64,000 nucleotides of DNA from Thermohalobaculum sp039028795 (GCA_039028795.1 JBCCHJ010000024.1:1-64000), one strand, 5' to 3'; positions 42,663 through 52,327 are shown, counted from the first letter of the stretch. Made by a program: numbers and translations. Notes: generated by a model from the letters alone, not told the origin.

Positions 42663-43992
42663 TTATCCGGGGCCAGACCGATAGGGCGAGCCGTCCTAAC
42701 ATCGTGTCCGGCGCATATCGGGCAACGGTCAGCGACATCGGCAGGGCGGTCAGCGTGATGATCACCAGAACCTCGGTCGTGGGCAGGCCGATGGCCACCA
42801 TGACGCCCGTAACCGCAGCCGAAAAGACGATCATCCCCGCATCCATGACGTTCGAGCAGGCGATGTAGGACGCCCGCGTTTCATCCGGCGATTCCTGCTG
42901 CAGCACAGCGTTCAGGGGCGTCACATACATCCCCGCGAAGGCTGCCAGGATCACGAAATCGATCAGGATCCGCCAACCCGTGAAATCGCTGAAGAACGCT
43001 GCCCGATCCATCAATTCGGTATTAGGCGCCGGGGCCGCTGGAGTGGCGAACCACAGCTCCATTGCCATGATGCCCAGACCCAGCGCACCGATCGGCGGCA
43101 CACGGACGCTTACCACGCCGCGGCCTAGGGTTTCGGTCAAGATCGCCCCGATGGCGACGCCAATGGAGAAGCCCGCCAGCAGGACTGTCAAAACGCCTTC
43201 GTCAACGCCCAATTCTTCCCGCGCATAGGACGGCAGCAGGGACAGGAACGTCGCGCCGAGGAACCAGAACCAGGAAATCGCCAGGATGGCGCGCATGGCA
43301 GGCGGCGTGCTGGCGCACATCTTAAAGAGCTTATAGATCGCCCTTGGAAACACCCAGTCCACCGGGCCCGCCTTGGTCACCGGCGGCGCGGGTAAGGTAT
43401 AGAGGCTGGATATAAATCCGATCACTGCGACCGAGACCACGAAGATCGACACGATTAGGACCCCACCTTCGCGCAGGATCAACTCGTTTCCGATGATGGT
43501 CCCAAAAATAATGGCCAGAAAGGTGAAGCCTTGAACTAGCCCGTTGCCGCCCAATAGCTCGGATTTATCCAGATATTGCGGCAGGACCGAGTATTTGATT
43601 GGGGCAAACACTGCCGATTGCGCACCCATCAAGAACAGCACGAAATAAAGGAAATAGATGTTCTGGGTGTAATAGCCGATCACGGCCAGGCCCATGACCA
43701 CGATCTCCCACGCCTTGATCCAACGCATCATCTTGGCCTTGTCGACCCGGTCAGCGATCTGCCCAGCGGTGGGGGTTATGATGGCGAAGGGCAGGATGAA
43801 CAAAGCCGAGGCGATGATCCCCAGCAATGCAATCGGCACACCGACCTGATCGGCCAGGCGATAGGTGATCAGCGCCACGAAAGCCTTTTGGTAGACCTGA
43901 TCGTTAAAGGCGCCCAGGAATTGCACCAGGAACAACGGCAGGAACCGCCGAGTTTTCAGCAGGGCGAACTGGTTTGGGGCGGGCTCTGACAT
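42655..43992 (-). CDS. MFS transporter, LplT-like
   Basis: A 445-residue twelve-segment membrane carrier. RFLPLFLVQFLGAFNDQVYQKAFVALITYRL at the start resembles LplT and the MFS half of acyl-ACP synthetase fusions, which flip or import lysophospholipids. GCAGGAGAAC before ATG 43992 decides the start. No acyltransferase domain is fused or adjacent. The family is clear; the substrate is inferred from similarity only. Confidence 0.85.
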   Translation of the reverse strand: MSEPAPNQFALLKTRRFLPLFLVQFLGAFNDQVYQKAFVALITYRLADQVGVPIALLGIIASALFILPFAIITPTAGQIADRVDKAKMMRWIKAWEIVVMGLAVIGYYTQNIYFLYFVLFLMGAQSAVFAPIKYSVLPQYLDKSELLGGNGLVQGFTFLAIIFGTIIGNELILREGGVLIVSIFVVSVAVIGFISSLYTLPAPPVTKAGPVDWVFPRAIYKLFKMCASTPPAMRAILAISWFWFLGATFLSLLPSYAREELGVDEGVLTVLLAGFSIGVAIGAILTETLGRGVVSVRVPPIGALGLGIMAMELWFATPAAPAPNTELMDRAAFFSDFTGWRILIDFVILAAFAGMYVTPLNAVLQQESPDETRASYIACSNVMDAGMIVFSAAVTGVMVAIGLPTTEVLVIITLTALPMSLTVARYAPDTMLGRLALSVWPRINA

Positions 43993-44174
43993 TCGTTCTC
44001 CTGCGGTGGTCCTGCAGTGCTTTTGCTCGACCAGCACAGCCTATCACGCTGACGATATGCTGCCACCTGATTTGGGGGGACTGGACGTAAGGTCAAATTG
44101 GTGCACTTAATTCAACCATAACAAGAGCCGTTCGGCACGTGATCCCGCCTGCGGCAGTATTGGAGGAAGAATTC

Positions 44175-45956
44175 ATGACGCCCACAGACCGCGTATCCAA
44201 ATGGCTTGCAGATTTCGAAACCGCCTTGTCAGGCGGCGACGAGGCGGGTGCGACCGCGATGTTCGGGGAAGATTGCTATTGGCGCGACCTGGTGCTGATG
44301 ACGTGGAACATCAAGACGATGGAGGGCCATGGTGCAATCCAGGACATGTTACAGACCGTCTTGGCCCAGGTGAAACCCGGCTGCTTTGCATTGGAGGGTG
44401 ACGGTTCGGAAGCCGACGGCATCACCGAAGGCTGGTTCACGATGGAGACCGCCACCGCCCGCGGCAAAGGTCATGTTCGCCTGAAGGGCGACAAGGCCTG
44501 GACCTTGCTGACCACGATGGTCGAATTGAAAGGCCATGAAGAAGCCAAAGGTCCTTCGCGTCCGCATGGCGTTGAACATGGTGCCTTCCGCGATCGCGAA
44601 ACCTACAAGGAACGGCGCGATCGGGAGAGCGCTGAATTTGGCGCCGAAACCCAGCCCTACTGCGTCATCATTGGCGGTGGGCAAGGCGGCATCGCGCTGG
44701 GTGCGCGACTGAAACGTCTGGGCGTGCCGACGGTTATCCTGGAGAAAAACGACCGCCCCGGCGACAGCTGGCGTAACCGCTATAAATCGCTCTGCCTGCA
44801 CGATCCTGTCTGGTACGATCACCTGCCGTACATACCGTTTCCAGATCACTGGCCGGTGTTCAGCCCTAAGGACAAGATCGGCGATTGGTTGGAGAGCTAT
44901 ACAAAGATCATGGAGCTGGAATATTGGACCCGCACCACGGCCAAATCCGCCACCTATGATGAAGCGGCAGGTGAGTGGACTGTCACCATCAACCGCGACG
45001 GCACACCGATGACGCTGAAGCCCAAGCAACTGGTGCTGGCCACCGGCATGTCTGGTGTGCCGAACATGCCCGAGATACCGGGGGTGGACGATTTCGCGGG
45101 GGATGTCTGGCACTCCTCGAAGCATCCGGGCGGCGAGGCTTATGCTGGCAAGAAGTGCGTGGTCGTGGGATCGAACAACTCGGCCCATGATATCTGCGCG
45201 GACCTCTGGGAAAGCGGTGCAGATGTGACGATGGTGCAGCGGTCTTCGACCCACATCGTAAAGTCAGAAACACTGATGGAGCTGGCCCTTGGTGCTTTGT
45301 ACTCCGAAGAGGCCGTCGCCAATGGCGTGACAACCGACATGGCCGATTTGATCTTCGCCTCGATCCCCTACGCCGTTTTGCCCGCGATCCAATTGCCTGC
45401 GGCGGATGAAACCAAGAAGCGCGACAAAGACCTATATGACCGACTGGCCGCTGCCGGGTTCGATGTGGACTTCGGCGATGACGAAACCGGGCTTTTCATG
45501 AAATACCTACGCCGCGGTTCTGGGTACTACATCGACGTCGGTGCGTCGGAACTGGTCGCAAACGGGGACATAAAACTGGCCAAAGGACAGGTCGAAAAGC
45601 TGACTTCTGGCGGGGTCGTCGTGGATGGGCAGGAGCTTCCCGCGGATCTGGTGGTCTTCGCCACCGGCTATGGTTCGATGAACGGCTGGGCCGCTAAGAT
45701 CATCAGCCAGGAAGTAGCCGATAAGGTGGGAAAATGCTGGGGTCTGGGATCAGATACCACAAAGGACCCGGGACCCTGGGAAGGCGAGCTACGCAACATG
45801 TGGAAGCCAACTCAGCAGGACGCGCTCTGGTTCCACGGCGGCAACCTGCACCAGTCCCGGCACTATTCGCAGTTTCTGTCGCTACAGATCAAAGCGCGCG
45901 AGGCGGGGATCGATACCCCGGTCTACGGGTTAGCGAATGTGCATCATGTGAGTTGA
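44175..45956 (+). CDS. NTF2-like / flavin-containing monooxygenase fusion
   Basis: A 593-residue protein. Residues about 1-125 look like a SnoaL/NTF2-type domain (WLADFETALSGGDEAGATAMFGEDCYWRD). The rest is a group-B flavin monooxygenase: FAD site VIIGGGQGGIALGARL, a BVMO-like FAGDVWHSSKHPGG, NADPH site VVVGSNNSAHDICADLWE and ATGYGSM. GGAGGAAGA precedes ATG 44175. Such fusions oxidise small organic S, N or keto compounds; substrate unknown. Its 3' end is duplicated, in diverged form, at about 48166-48200. Confidence 0.88.
   Translation: MTPTDRVSKWLADFETALSGGDEAGATAMFGEDCYWRDLVLMTWNIKTMEGHGAIQDMLQTVLAQVKPGCFALEGDGSEADGITEGWFTMETATARGKGHVRLKGDKAWTLLTTMVELKGHEEAKGPSRPHGVEHGAFRDRETYKERRDRESAEFGAETQPYCVIIGGGQGGIALGARLKRLGVPTVILEKNDRPGDSWRNRYKSLCLHDPVWYDHLPYIPFPDHWPVFSPKDKIGDWLESYTKIMELEYWTRTTAKSATYDEAAGEWTVTINRDGTPMTLKPKQLVLATGMSGVPNMPEIPGVDDFAGDVWHSSKHPGGEAYAGKKCVVVGSNNSAHDICADLWESGADVTMVQRSSTHIVKSETLMELALGALYSEEAVANGVTTDMADLIFASIPYAVLPAIQLPAADETKKRDKDLYDRLAAAGFDVDFGDDETGLFMKYLRRGSGYYIDVGASELVANGDIKLAKGQVEKLTSGGVVVDGQELPADLVVFATGYGSMNGWAAKIISQEVADKVGKCWGLGSDTTKDPGPWEGELRNMWKPTQQDALWFHGGNLHQSRHYSQFLSLQIKAREAGIDTPVYGLANVHHVS
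45920..45956 (+). repeat. repeat copy A: 3' end of the flavin monooxygenase gene
   Basis: The last bases of the monooxygenase gene (encoding PVYGLANVHHVS and stop) match the stretch at 48166-48200 with a few substitutions and a 2-bp gap. The two copies are direct repeats that bracket the Hint-protein insert. Confidence 0.7.
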
Positions 45957-46337
45957 GGGAATAAATCCAAGACATCCTCGAGTGTGGAGCATTTGTGTCA
46001 CGGAGAACTTTAGATGATCCGCAAGAAAAGATCTCCCATCGACAGAAATTTTCACAACTTGGCTCTTCGAGCGGCCCCTCACAATTTTCGGGATTTTGCT
46101 CGAGGCAATCCGAATAGCTATGAGACCAAGCCAATCGAATCGATCGAGAATCGAAACGCATCGCCAAAACTTCGAGATAAGCCGCTGACATTGCTGCGCT
46201 TCGATGTTGTTCAACCTCGCAATGCTTGACAGCATCTAACGAGTCGCCAAGACTACAATAGGTTCCGTTATAGAATCTGTCGGTCGGCTGTAGATGCTGC
46301 TGAAAAGAAAAAAAAGCCTCATGGAGACATTAGTTTC
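45957..46337. other. gene-free 5' part of the insert
   Basis: About 380 nt, visibly less GC-rich than the flanking monooxygenase. Two open frames of 71 and 101 codons on opposite strands exist, neither with a good start signal or known motif. It probably contains the promoter of the two-gene unit that follows. Confidence 0.4.
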
Positions 46338-46739
46338 ATGATTGACGTGACATATTCAGTTCCAGGAATGAGCCTAACGGAGCCAGCGCTAAGTTATAAA
46401 TTCTTCTCAGGACCCGATAGAAAGAAAAATGAAATATTAGTGTCTCGAGACGAGTATTTAAAAATTCTTGAAAGAGCAATCGGGAATACTGATCTTGTAG
46501 AAGCAGTTGTTCGCTATTGGAAGAGTTATCGGGACGGCAGTAGCGAAGGCGATGACATACCGGACCATATAATTGGCGAACACCACGGCTTGATTGCCAA
46601 GCTTTGTGATCCTGAAAACTCTGAACGTGGATCAGTGATAAGCGCTGTGATGGCTGATCGTATAGAGTCAGATATTATCGCCAAGTTTATTTTGGAAAGA
46701 AGTCCTCCTTGGTCGTCGGATTTTCGGATAGTTAAGTAA
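46338..46739 (+). CDS. small protein of unknown function upstream of the Hint gene
   Basis: A 133-residue soluble, acidic protein (LVSRDEYLKILERAIGNTDLVEAVVRYWKSY; SSEGDDIPDHIIGEHHG), mostly helical, without signal peptide or membrane segment. Its bases are clearly richer in A and T than the neighbours. It ends 14 nt before the PIN/Hint gene, so the two are cotranscribed. An immunity or antitoxin role is a guess based only on this pairing. Confidence 0.55.
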   Translation: MIDVTYSVPGMSLTEPALSYKFFSGPDRKKNEILVSRDEYLKILERAIGNTDLVEAVVRYWKSYRDGSSEGDDIPDHIIGEHHGLIAKLCDPENSERGSVISAVMADRIESDIIAKFILERSPPWSSDFRIVK

Positions 46740-46753
46740 CGGGAGCAAATTCC

Positions 46754-48130
46754 TTGGCTGATTTTAACTTCATCGATAACGACGTTCTCAGTAGTTTGAG
46801 TCAAGAGGCTGTAAATTATAATCCAACAGCGATCGACATAGCGCTGGTACCAGGATCTACTGCTGTCATCACGACGACCGTCTATGGTGAGGCCACAAGG
46901 TTCGCACATCGAAATGAGTTTTCGGCATTTCGGAAAGCTTGGCTTGATGCAAACATAGCTGCAGGTAGGATCATTTTGGAACCGACACCTGGATTTCCGG
47001 TCGGCGTCAAGAATGCTGGTGAATTGAGTATGCTAAGTGTTGGACTCACGAAATACGCAGGGCAAAGTGTTACTTACGTCTCCAACGATAACTTTTTCTT
47101 GAGTGAGAAAATTGGTGATACCGGGTTGAGTCCAATCAATCTAATTGATGGCCAAACACACAACACTGGACAAGAATTTCTTCTTAAGTCACTTACCAGA
47201 GGCGGTTTAAGTCTAGCGGAATACTACGTGTCATCTGCTAATTTGGAAAGAAGCACGAATGAAAGTCCGATAATAACGCCAGACAGCTCGGGTATTGTAT
47301 CCGATGGTGCGGCGTTCATCGCTGGTTTTGGCTCTATCGCAATAATTCAGAGCAACGGCGAGACAGTTATTATAAATGCTTTTGAGAGATTCATAATTAC
47401 AACTGAGGGCACGGTAGAAGTTATCGGTATCTTCGACCCCAGGACTGGTGAAGTGAATCCACCGAGGTGTTTCCTTGCAGGAACTCAAGTCGCAATTGGT
47501 GGGGACTTGGAGCGTAGCATAGAATCCATCCACCCAGGTGACATGGTCACCGCCTATGACAAGGATGGCAATTTGAAACCCGCCAAGGTTACGGCCGTTC
47601 ACGTGAATCAGGTCGATCACATCCTGGACGTGCATGGGTTGATGGTTACACCTGGGCACCACACGCTGTGCGGGGACGGGCCCTATACCGACAAACATGT
47701 GCCCATCATCGATATCTTGCGCACTGATGGCGCGATGGTCCGCGAAGACGGGACCAAGGTCCGTGCCGCGACGGGCTGTGATTTGAACTCGGAGGACGAT
47801 CAATTCGTCTGGGCGATCACTGGGGATCAGGCGCCTGACGGGACGATCAAGGTGCGGGACAAGGGGCGCATCCGCCTGGGCACGCGGGTTATTTCCTCGG
47901 ACGGAAGGGACATCTCGGTCCGCGAGTTGATCAAGGGCGCGGGCGGTACGGTCACGTCCGCCGGACTGATTGCGCGCGGAGAAGGCGGTGCGAACATGCC
48001 GTTTCTGTGGACGTTTAGCACCTATCTACCCAAGCCTGAGGATTACGTGCTGCAACGATCCGGCTTGACGCTGATGGATCTTTATTCGGCCGCGGGCCAA
48101 CCGGTCAGCGATCTGTCCATGCGGCAGTAA
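46754..48130 (+). CDS. PIN-like domain fused to a Hint (hedgehog/intein) domain
   Basis: A 458-residue protein from TTG 46754, with GGGAGC seven bases before. Residues 1-160 look PIN-like, with acidic positions in FIDNDVL, VYGEATR and VSNDNFF, as in PIN ribonucleases. A middle region (170-235) links to a Hint domain starting at the autoprocessing Cys in PPRCFLAGTQV, with the Hint histidine block VTPGHHTLCGDG. The gene changes composition: AT-rich up to about 47460, GC-rich in the Hint part. There is no signal peptide. In known polymorphic toxins Hint precedes a C-terminal toxin; here the order is reversed. PIN assignment is by eye. Confidence 0.65.
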   Translation: MADFNFIDNDVLSSLSQEAVNYNPTAIDIALVPGSTAVITTTVYGEATRFAHRNEFSAFRKAWLDANIAAGRIILEPTPGFPVGVKNAGELSMLSVGLTKYAGQSVTYVSNDNFFLSEKIGDTGLSPINLIDGQTHNTGQEFLLKSLTRGGLSLAEYYVSSANLERSTNESPIITPDSSGIVSDGAAFIAGFGSIAIIQSNGETVIINAFERFIITTEGTVEVIGIFDPRTGEVNPPRCFLAGTQVAIGGDLERSIESIHPGDMVTAYDKDGNLKPAKVTAVHVNQVDHILDVHGLMVTPGHHTLCGDGPYTDKHVPIIDILRTDGAMVREDGTKVRAATGCDLNSEDDQFVWAITGDQAPDGTIKVRDKGRIRLGTRVISSDGRDISVRELIKGAGGTVTSAGLIARGEGGANMPFLWTFSTYLPKPEDYVLQRSGLTLMDLYSAAGQPVSDLSMRQ

Positions 48131-48165
48131 ACATCGCATGGCACAGAAAGCGCGGCTAGCAATCC

Positions 48166-48200
48166 CGGTTTACGGGTTAGCGGATGTGCATCGTAAGTTG
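48166..48200 (+). repeat. repeat copy B: diverged copy of the monooxygenase 3' end
   Basis: CCGGTTTACGGGTTAGCG and the following GATGTGCATC ... AAGTTGA copy the end of the gene at 45920-45956. It lies after the Hint gene stop and directly before a hairpin that looks like a native terminator. Confidence 0.7.
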
Positions 48201-48211
48201 AGATGGTCTAA

Positions 48212-48239
48212 GGTAGGATGGGTGCAAACCGATCCTACC
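48212..48239 (+). terminator. hairpin with GCAA tetraloop
   Basis: GGTAGGAT and ATCCTACC form an 8-bp stem; inside it GGT-GCAA-ACC extends the helix after one G-G mismatch. It follows repeat copy B by a few bases and may have been the original terminator of the monooxygenase gene. No long T run is present. Confidence 0.5.
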
Positions 48240-48317
48240 ACTTGACGAATGTCAGTAGAGTTCGTGTTTTCGGACATCCTTTCTGACCCGATCTAGGTGT
48301 CGGTAGACGGAAGCAGA

Positions 48318-50726
48318 TCAAAAGCGCACCGTTGCTTGCGCCCCAAAGCGTCTCGTCGGCCCTGGCACGACGAAACGCTGACCGGCGAATTCCGGGGGAG
48401 GAGCGGGATTTCCAGCGGAGAAGAACGCTTCCGTCACATATGCTTCGTTGAAGACGTTTTCTACAAATAGTGTGATCTCGATATCATCGCCTCTCAGCCC
48501 GGCCCGCAAGTTGGTGATGTCAAAGCCTCCCAGGTCCGCCGTGCCGCCAACACCAGCACTCGAGTCCGATCGATAGGAATATTCGACCCGGCCAAATGGG
48601 CTGAGCCCGAACGCCAATTCGCCTTGATATTCATAATCGCCGATGAATGAAAACGACGTTCGTGGCGCCCGCGGTAATCGCGTGCCGGTTTGATCACCGG
48701 ATACGGACTGAGTGAAATCAGTGAATTTTGCGAAGCTGAGACCAAGATTGGCCTGCAAATTGAGGCCAGGGACAGGTGCAGCGCCAATACTGATTTCGGC
48801 ACCGATACTGCGCGCGGATGCGGCATTTTCAATACCACCGCCGAAGACAGCAGCGATAGGAACCTGAATATCATCATAGAACAAAGCAAAACCGCTGGCA
48901 TTCAGGGTCAAACGATCATCGAAGAACTCAGACTTTATACCGCCTTCGAAATTGCGCGCGCGCTCTTCATCGAACTGAATGGGCGGCCCGAAAAAATTCG
49001 CGACAAAGCCACCAGGCCGGAATCCGGTAGAGAAGCTGAAATAGGTCGAAAGGTCGTCAGTCCAATCGTACAGAATGGAAGCGCTTGGGGTCACGGAAAA
49101 GAAAGTCTCCTCTGCGACAAACATGTCGGGAGCCAAGATAAATAGAGCCGCACCTCCCGGGATGCTTGATGAATCAACCTGGACCCTGTCGCGAGAGAAA
49201 CGCGCTCCGACCGCCAATTCCAATTCATCAATCGGGCGCCAACGGATGTCGCCAAAAACCCCGATATTGGTGATGTCGATATCATTCATCGATAAGACGC
49301 TGCCAGCCAGTGTGAATGGCAAACCAGGTATAACCACCGCATTGTCTTGGAAATCAGTCTCGGAAGACACGGCGATGTCATTGTATATGAAACCCGCATT
49401 GGCAGTGATGCTGCCAAAATTATCTGGAAGCTCGAACTCCTTGCTCTCGAAGCGGATCTCCTGAGAAAATGATCTTTCAGTTGTATCTCGACCGATCACA
49501 GTATTGTTCGGCTGCGTCAGATCGAAATCCTCGTCACCAAAGAACTCCGTATAGCTATATCCCGTCGTCGATGTGAATGTCCCAAAGTCAGCCTCATATG
49601 CGAACTCGCCCCGCAGATTAAGACGCTCGGTTGATAAGTCGTCGAAAGTCCCGATCAGCGAGACCGGATCTCCGTCCAGGGCGCTTTGCTCAGGTACGAA
49701 ACTAGGCGCGGTGACGGCCGTTCGATCAAACTGAGCCGTCGCATTGAACGACAGGCGATCTGTCGGCTCGAATCTTAGGCTAACGCGGCCTCCGAAATTC
49801 TCATCTTCGAGATCACCGAAGAATGCATCGATAAAGCCATCAGACTTTGTACCATAGAGAACGCCCCTGACGGCAAGCTGATCCGTCAGCGGCAGATTGA
49901 GAATAGCTTCGCCGGTGAAATCGAAGTCGCTGCCGAACTCTGTTGTCAGAATGGCCTCGAATTCGTCAGTCGGTTCTTTGGTGACCACATTCACCGCACC
50001 GCCGACCGTGCCACGGCCAAAGGCGGTCCCTTGCGGTCCGTACAGAACCTCGACCCGTTCAACATCGATCAAGCGTCGATTGATGTTGATGACCTGGCCT
50101 GTGTTGTTCTGTAAGATTCCATCCTGGAAAAAGCCGATTGTCGGACCGGTTGAAACACCGTTCAGATCGCTGATCCCGCGGATCGAGAAGAAGACGCGGC
50201 CCGGGTTGTCCCCGGCCACGAAGTTCAGGTTTGGGGTCAGTAACGAGGCGCTGTTGATATCAGTGACGTTCGATTTTTCGACCTCTTCGCCTGTAAAGAC
50301 GAATACGCTGGAGGGGATTTCAGATAGAAGCTCTTCATTGCGACGCGCCGTGACGACGATATCGTCGCCAAAGAGTTCGTCATTGGAGAGCGAGGTTTCG
50401 ACGGCGCGTTCGATGATGACCGCATTTTGACCGGTAAACCGGTACGATAGCCCAGTTCCGGCAAGCAACTGCGAAAGAGCTTCTTCCCGGGTGATCGTGC
50501 CAGAAGTGCCGGAGCTTTGAACCCCTGCCACGATGGCACCATCATAGATGAGTTGCACGCCACTGGATGTTGCGAACCGCTTTAATGCCTGTTCTAGCGA
50601 CGTTGCAGGGATAGCGTAGCTGATCTCTTGCGCATGGGTCCCTGTTGCCCCTAGACCTGAAATGGCGAGTGCTGAAACAAAGGTTCCAGCGCGCAGAATT
50701 CCGATCGGATTGGCTGATCTTCTCAT
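48318..50726 (-). CDS. FecA-like TonB-dependent receptor with N-terminal signalling domain
   Basis: An 802-residue outer-membrane receptor. After the signal peptide comes a secretin/TonB short N-terminal (STN) signalling domain (YAIPATSLEQALKRFATSSGVQLIYDG), then the TonB box/plug region (DDIVVTARRNEELLSEIPSSV; GPQGTAFGRGTVGGAVNVVTKEP) and a 22-strand barrel ending in aromatic Phe (FGAQATVRF). The STN domain shows it signals to the FecR/FecI pair encoded upstream on the same strand. GGGGGGATC before ATG 50726 decides the start. The ligand could be an iron chelate or another large nutrient. Confidence 0.93.
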   Translation of the reverse strand: MRRSANPIGILRAGTFVSALAISGLGATGTHAQEISYAIPATSLEQALKRFATSSGVQLIYDGAIVAGVQSSGTSGTITREEALSQLLAGTGLSYRFTGQNAVIIERAVETSLSNDELFGDDIVVTARRNEELLSEIPSSVFVFTGEEVEKSNVTDINSASLLTPNLNFVAGDNPGRVFFSIRGISDLNGVSTGPTIGFFQDGILQNNTGQVININRRLIDVERVEVLYGPQGTAFGRGTVGGAVNVVTKEPTDEFEAILTTEFGSDFDFTGEAILNLPLTDQLAVRGVLYGTKSDGFIDAFFGDLEDENFGGRVSLRFEPTDRLSFNATAQFDRTAVTAPSFVPEQSALDGDPVSLIGTFDDLSTERLNLRGEFAYEADFGTFTSTTGYSYTEFFGDEDFDLTQPNNTVIGRDTTERSFSQEIRFESKEFELPDNFGSITANAGFIYNDIAVSSETDFQDNAVVIPGLPFTLAGSVLSMNDIDITNIGVFGDIRWRPIDELELAVGARFSRDRVQVDSSSIPGGAALFILAPDMFVAEETFFSVTPSASILYDWTDDLSTYFSFSTGFRPGGFVANFFGPPIQFDEERARNFEGGIKSEFFDDRLTLNASGFALFYDDIQVPIAAVFGGGIENAASARSIGAEISIGAAPVPGLNLQANLGLSFAKFTDFTQSVSGDQTGTRLPRAPRTSFSFIGDYEYQGELAFGLSPFGRVEYSYRSDSSAGVGGTADLGGFDITNLRAGLRGDDIEITLFVENVFNEAYVTEAFFSAGNPAPPPEFAGQRFVVPGPTRRFGAQATVRF

Positions 50727-50828
50727 GTTTTGATCCCCCCACCGGAGGCGATCAAGCACCCGGCAAACAAGTTTCCTTAATGAGAAGACGTCTGAGAACG
50801 ACAACGCCGAAAGCCCAGGCGTATTTTT

Positions 50829-51740
50829 TTAGGACAGCAGAACGATCCGCCCGGGAATGTCCCGTCGGTTAAGGCTTAAGCCTTCGACAAGGTGAGAGAG
50901 CGCCTCATCGGGTCGGTTCAACTGGAAAACACCACTGACTTCGCGCATCGCCATCTGAGCACGCGCGAAGACGATTTTGCCGGTTCGGTGCCGGTTGAGA
51001 TCGGTGACGGCATCGCCCAGCCGGCGACGGCTCAGTGCTAGAACGCCCAACCGCCAACTGGCGATTTCATCGATGTTCCGGGTTGCTTGAGAGATCCCAC
51101 CATCTGAGCGTGCGGAGACTACGCCACCCGGCCGAAGCACGATTTTGGTGGGTTCGACAATGTGCACCTCGCCAGATGTACATCCGATTTCCGGTCCAAA
51201 GTATCCAAACCGAAGCTCACACGCCCCATTGGCAAGGGATGCTTGTAATTCACCTGCCTCCAACAGAAGAGGTCCGCCTTCACCTGCGATTTCGCGACGG
51301 ACTAGCACAGCGCCGTCCAGCAATTTCAGCCTGCCTGGCTGATTGAGGCGGACTGCCGAAGCCCCATCAATGGTTCCTTGGACCTCGGCAAAGTCGAGAG
51401 GTTGTGGACGGCCCACCGGGGCAGCCTGGTCTGCCAGAAGCGCTTCAAAGGTCGGTGCGTATCCAAGAACTGCCGCCCCTTGATAGGCGCCTGCAGATGC
51501 CGCCAGTACAGCGCCGCCCTTCAGGAAGCTCCGACGCGAAGACGACCGCACAATCTGCTTTTCAGCGACATGCCCTGCAATTTCCCATAGCTCGAAGGCT
51601 TGCCTGGCGGCGCGTTCATGGACAAGAGATTGATCGCGCCACGCCTGAAACGCTTCGGTCTCTTCAGGCGTTACATCCCCATTCTTCAGCCGCGCTACCC
51701 AAGCCCGCGCTTCGGCATCTGCCCTACGCTGATGGTCCAT
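50829..51740 (-). CDS. fecR: FecR-type anti-sigma/sigma regulator
   Basis: A 303-residue regulator that links the receptor to the sigma factor. The N-terminal part (AWVARLKNGDVTPEETEAFQAWRD) is the FecR cytoplasmic domain. A twin-arginine segment SRRSFLKGGAVLAASAGA precedes the single membrane-spanning stretch, as described for Tat-dependent FecR proteins. The periplasmic part holds the FecR domain (VQGTIDGASAVRLNQPGRLKLLDGA). It lies between the sigma gene and the receptor gene. Confidence 0.9.
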   Translation of the reverse strand: MDHQRRADAEARAWVARLKNGDVTPEETEAFQAWRDQSLVHERAARQAFELWEIAGHVAEKQIVRSSSRRSFLKGGAVLAASAGAYQGAAVLGYAPTFEALLADQAAPVGRPQPLDFAEVQGTIDGASAVRLNQPGRLKLLDGAVLVRREIAGEGGPLLLEAGELQASLANGACELRFGYFGPEIGCTSGEVHIVEPTKIVLRPGGVVSARSDGGISQATRNIDEIASWRLGVLALSRRRLGDAVTDLNRHRTGKIVFARAQMAMREVSGVFQLNRPDEALSHLVEGLSLNRRDIPGRIVLLS

Positions 51741-51805
51741 GATCGCGTATCGAACTCGTGAACTGCAATGATTGCGCTGTCAGCATAGATGAAAACCGCA
51801 ATATG

Positions 51806-52327
51806 TTAATCAGGATAGTCATCCAGTGTGGCAGCGAAGTGGTCAAGTGCTCGGCGCACTTCGTTTTCAACAGTGCGCGTGGAAATACCAAATCGATCGG
51901 CAATGCTGGCATATCGCTCGCCTGACAAACGTGCCGCCAAGAATATTACACGGCGCCGCTCTGGCATATCTGAAAGTGCAGCAGCAACCCGACGCATTTT
52001 ATCCCGAGCTATTATAGCCTGTTCTGTAGATGACCTGTCATCCGGCAGATCGCGAAGCGTATTCACGTCGGTCGAGCCCTGTCGCCTGGCCCTGAATCGC
52101 GCCTCATCAATCGCCAGGTTATCAGCGATGCGAGACAGATAGGCCCGCGGGTTCTCGACAACGTTTTTCGATTGTCTGCGGAGCCTGAGCCATAGATCGT
52201 GAAGCAAATCTTCAGCCGTGTCGATCGAACCAGTCCTGAACGTCAGTTGACGCTTTAACCTCGGCATTTCCCTTAGGAAACAGGCATGGAGATCCTGGAG
52301 TGCACTGGTGATTTGGTCTTTCGGCAT
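51806..52327 (-). CDS. fecI: FecI-type ECF sigma factor
   Basis: A 173-residue extracytoplasmic-function sigma factor: region 2 (DTAEDLLHDLWLRLRRQSKNVVENPRAYLSRIADNLAIDEAR) and region 4 (LSDMPERRRVIFLAARLSGERYASIADRFGISTRTVENEVRRAL). It directs RNA polymerase to the receptor gene after a surface signal. It is first in the fecI-fecR-receptor cluster. Confidence 0.93.
   Translation of the reverse strand: MPKDQITSALQDLHACFLREMPRLKRQLTFRTGSIDTAEDLLHDLWLRLRRQSKNVVENPRAYLSRIADNLAIDEARFRARRQGSTDVNTLRDLPDDRSSTEQAIIARDKMRRVAAALSDMPERRRVIFLAARLSGERYASIADRFGISTRTVENEVRRALDHFAATLDDYPD

Noticed and set aside
45957..48165. Insertion sequence or integron cassette
   Set aside because: No transposase, terminal inverted repeats or attC-like structure seen; only the diverged direct repeats of a gene end.
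48318..50726. Hint protein and receptor as one contact-toxin system
   Set aside because: They lie on opposite strands, and the receptor belongs to the FecI/FecR set.
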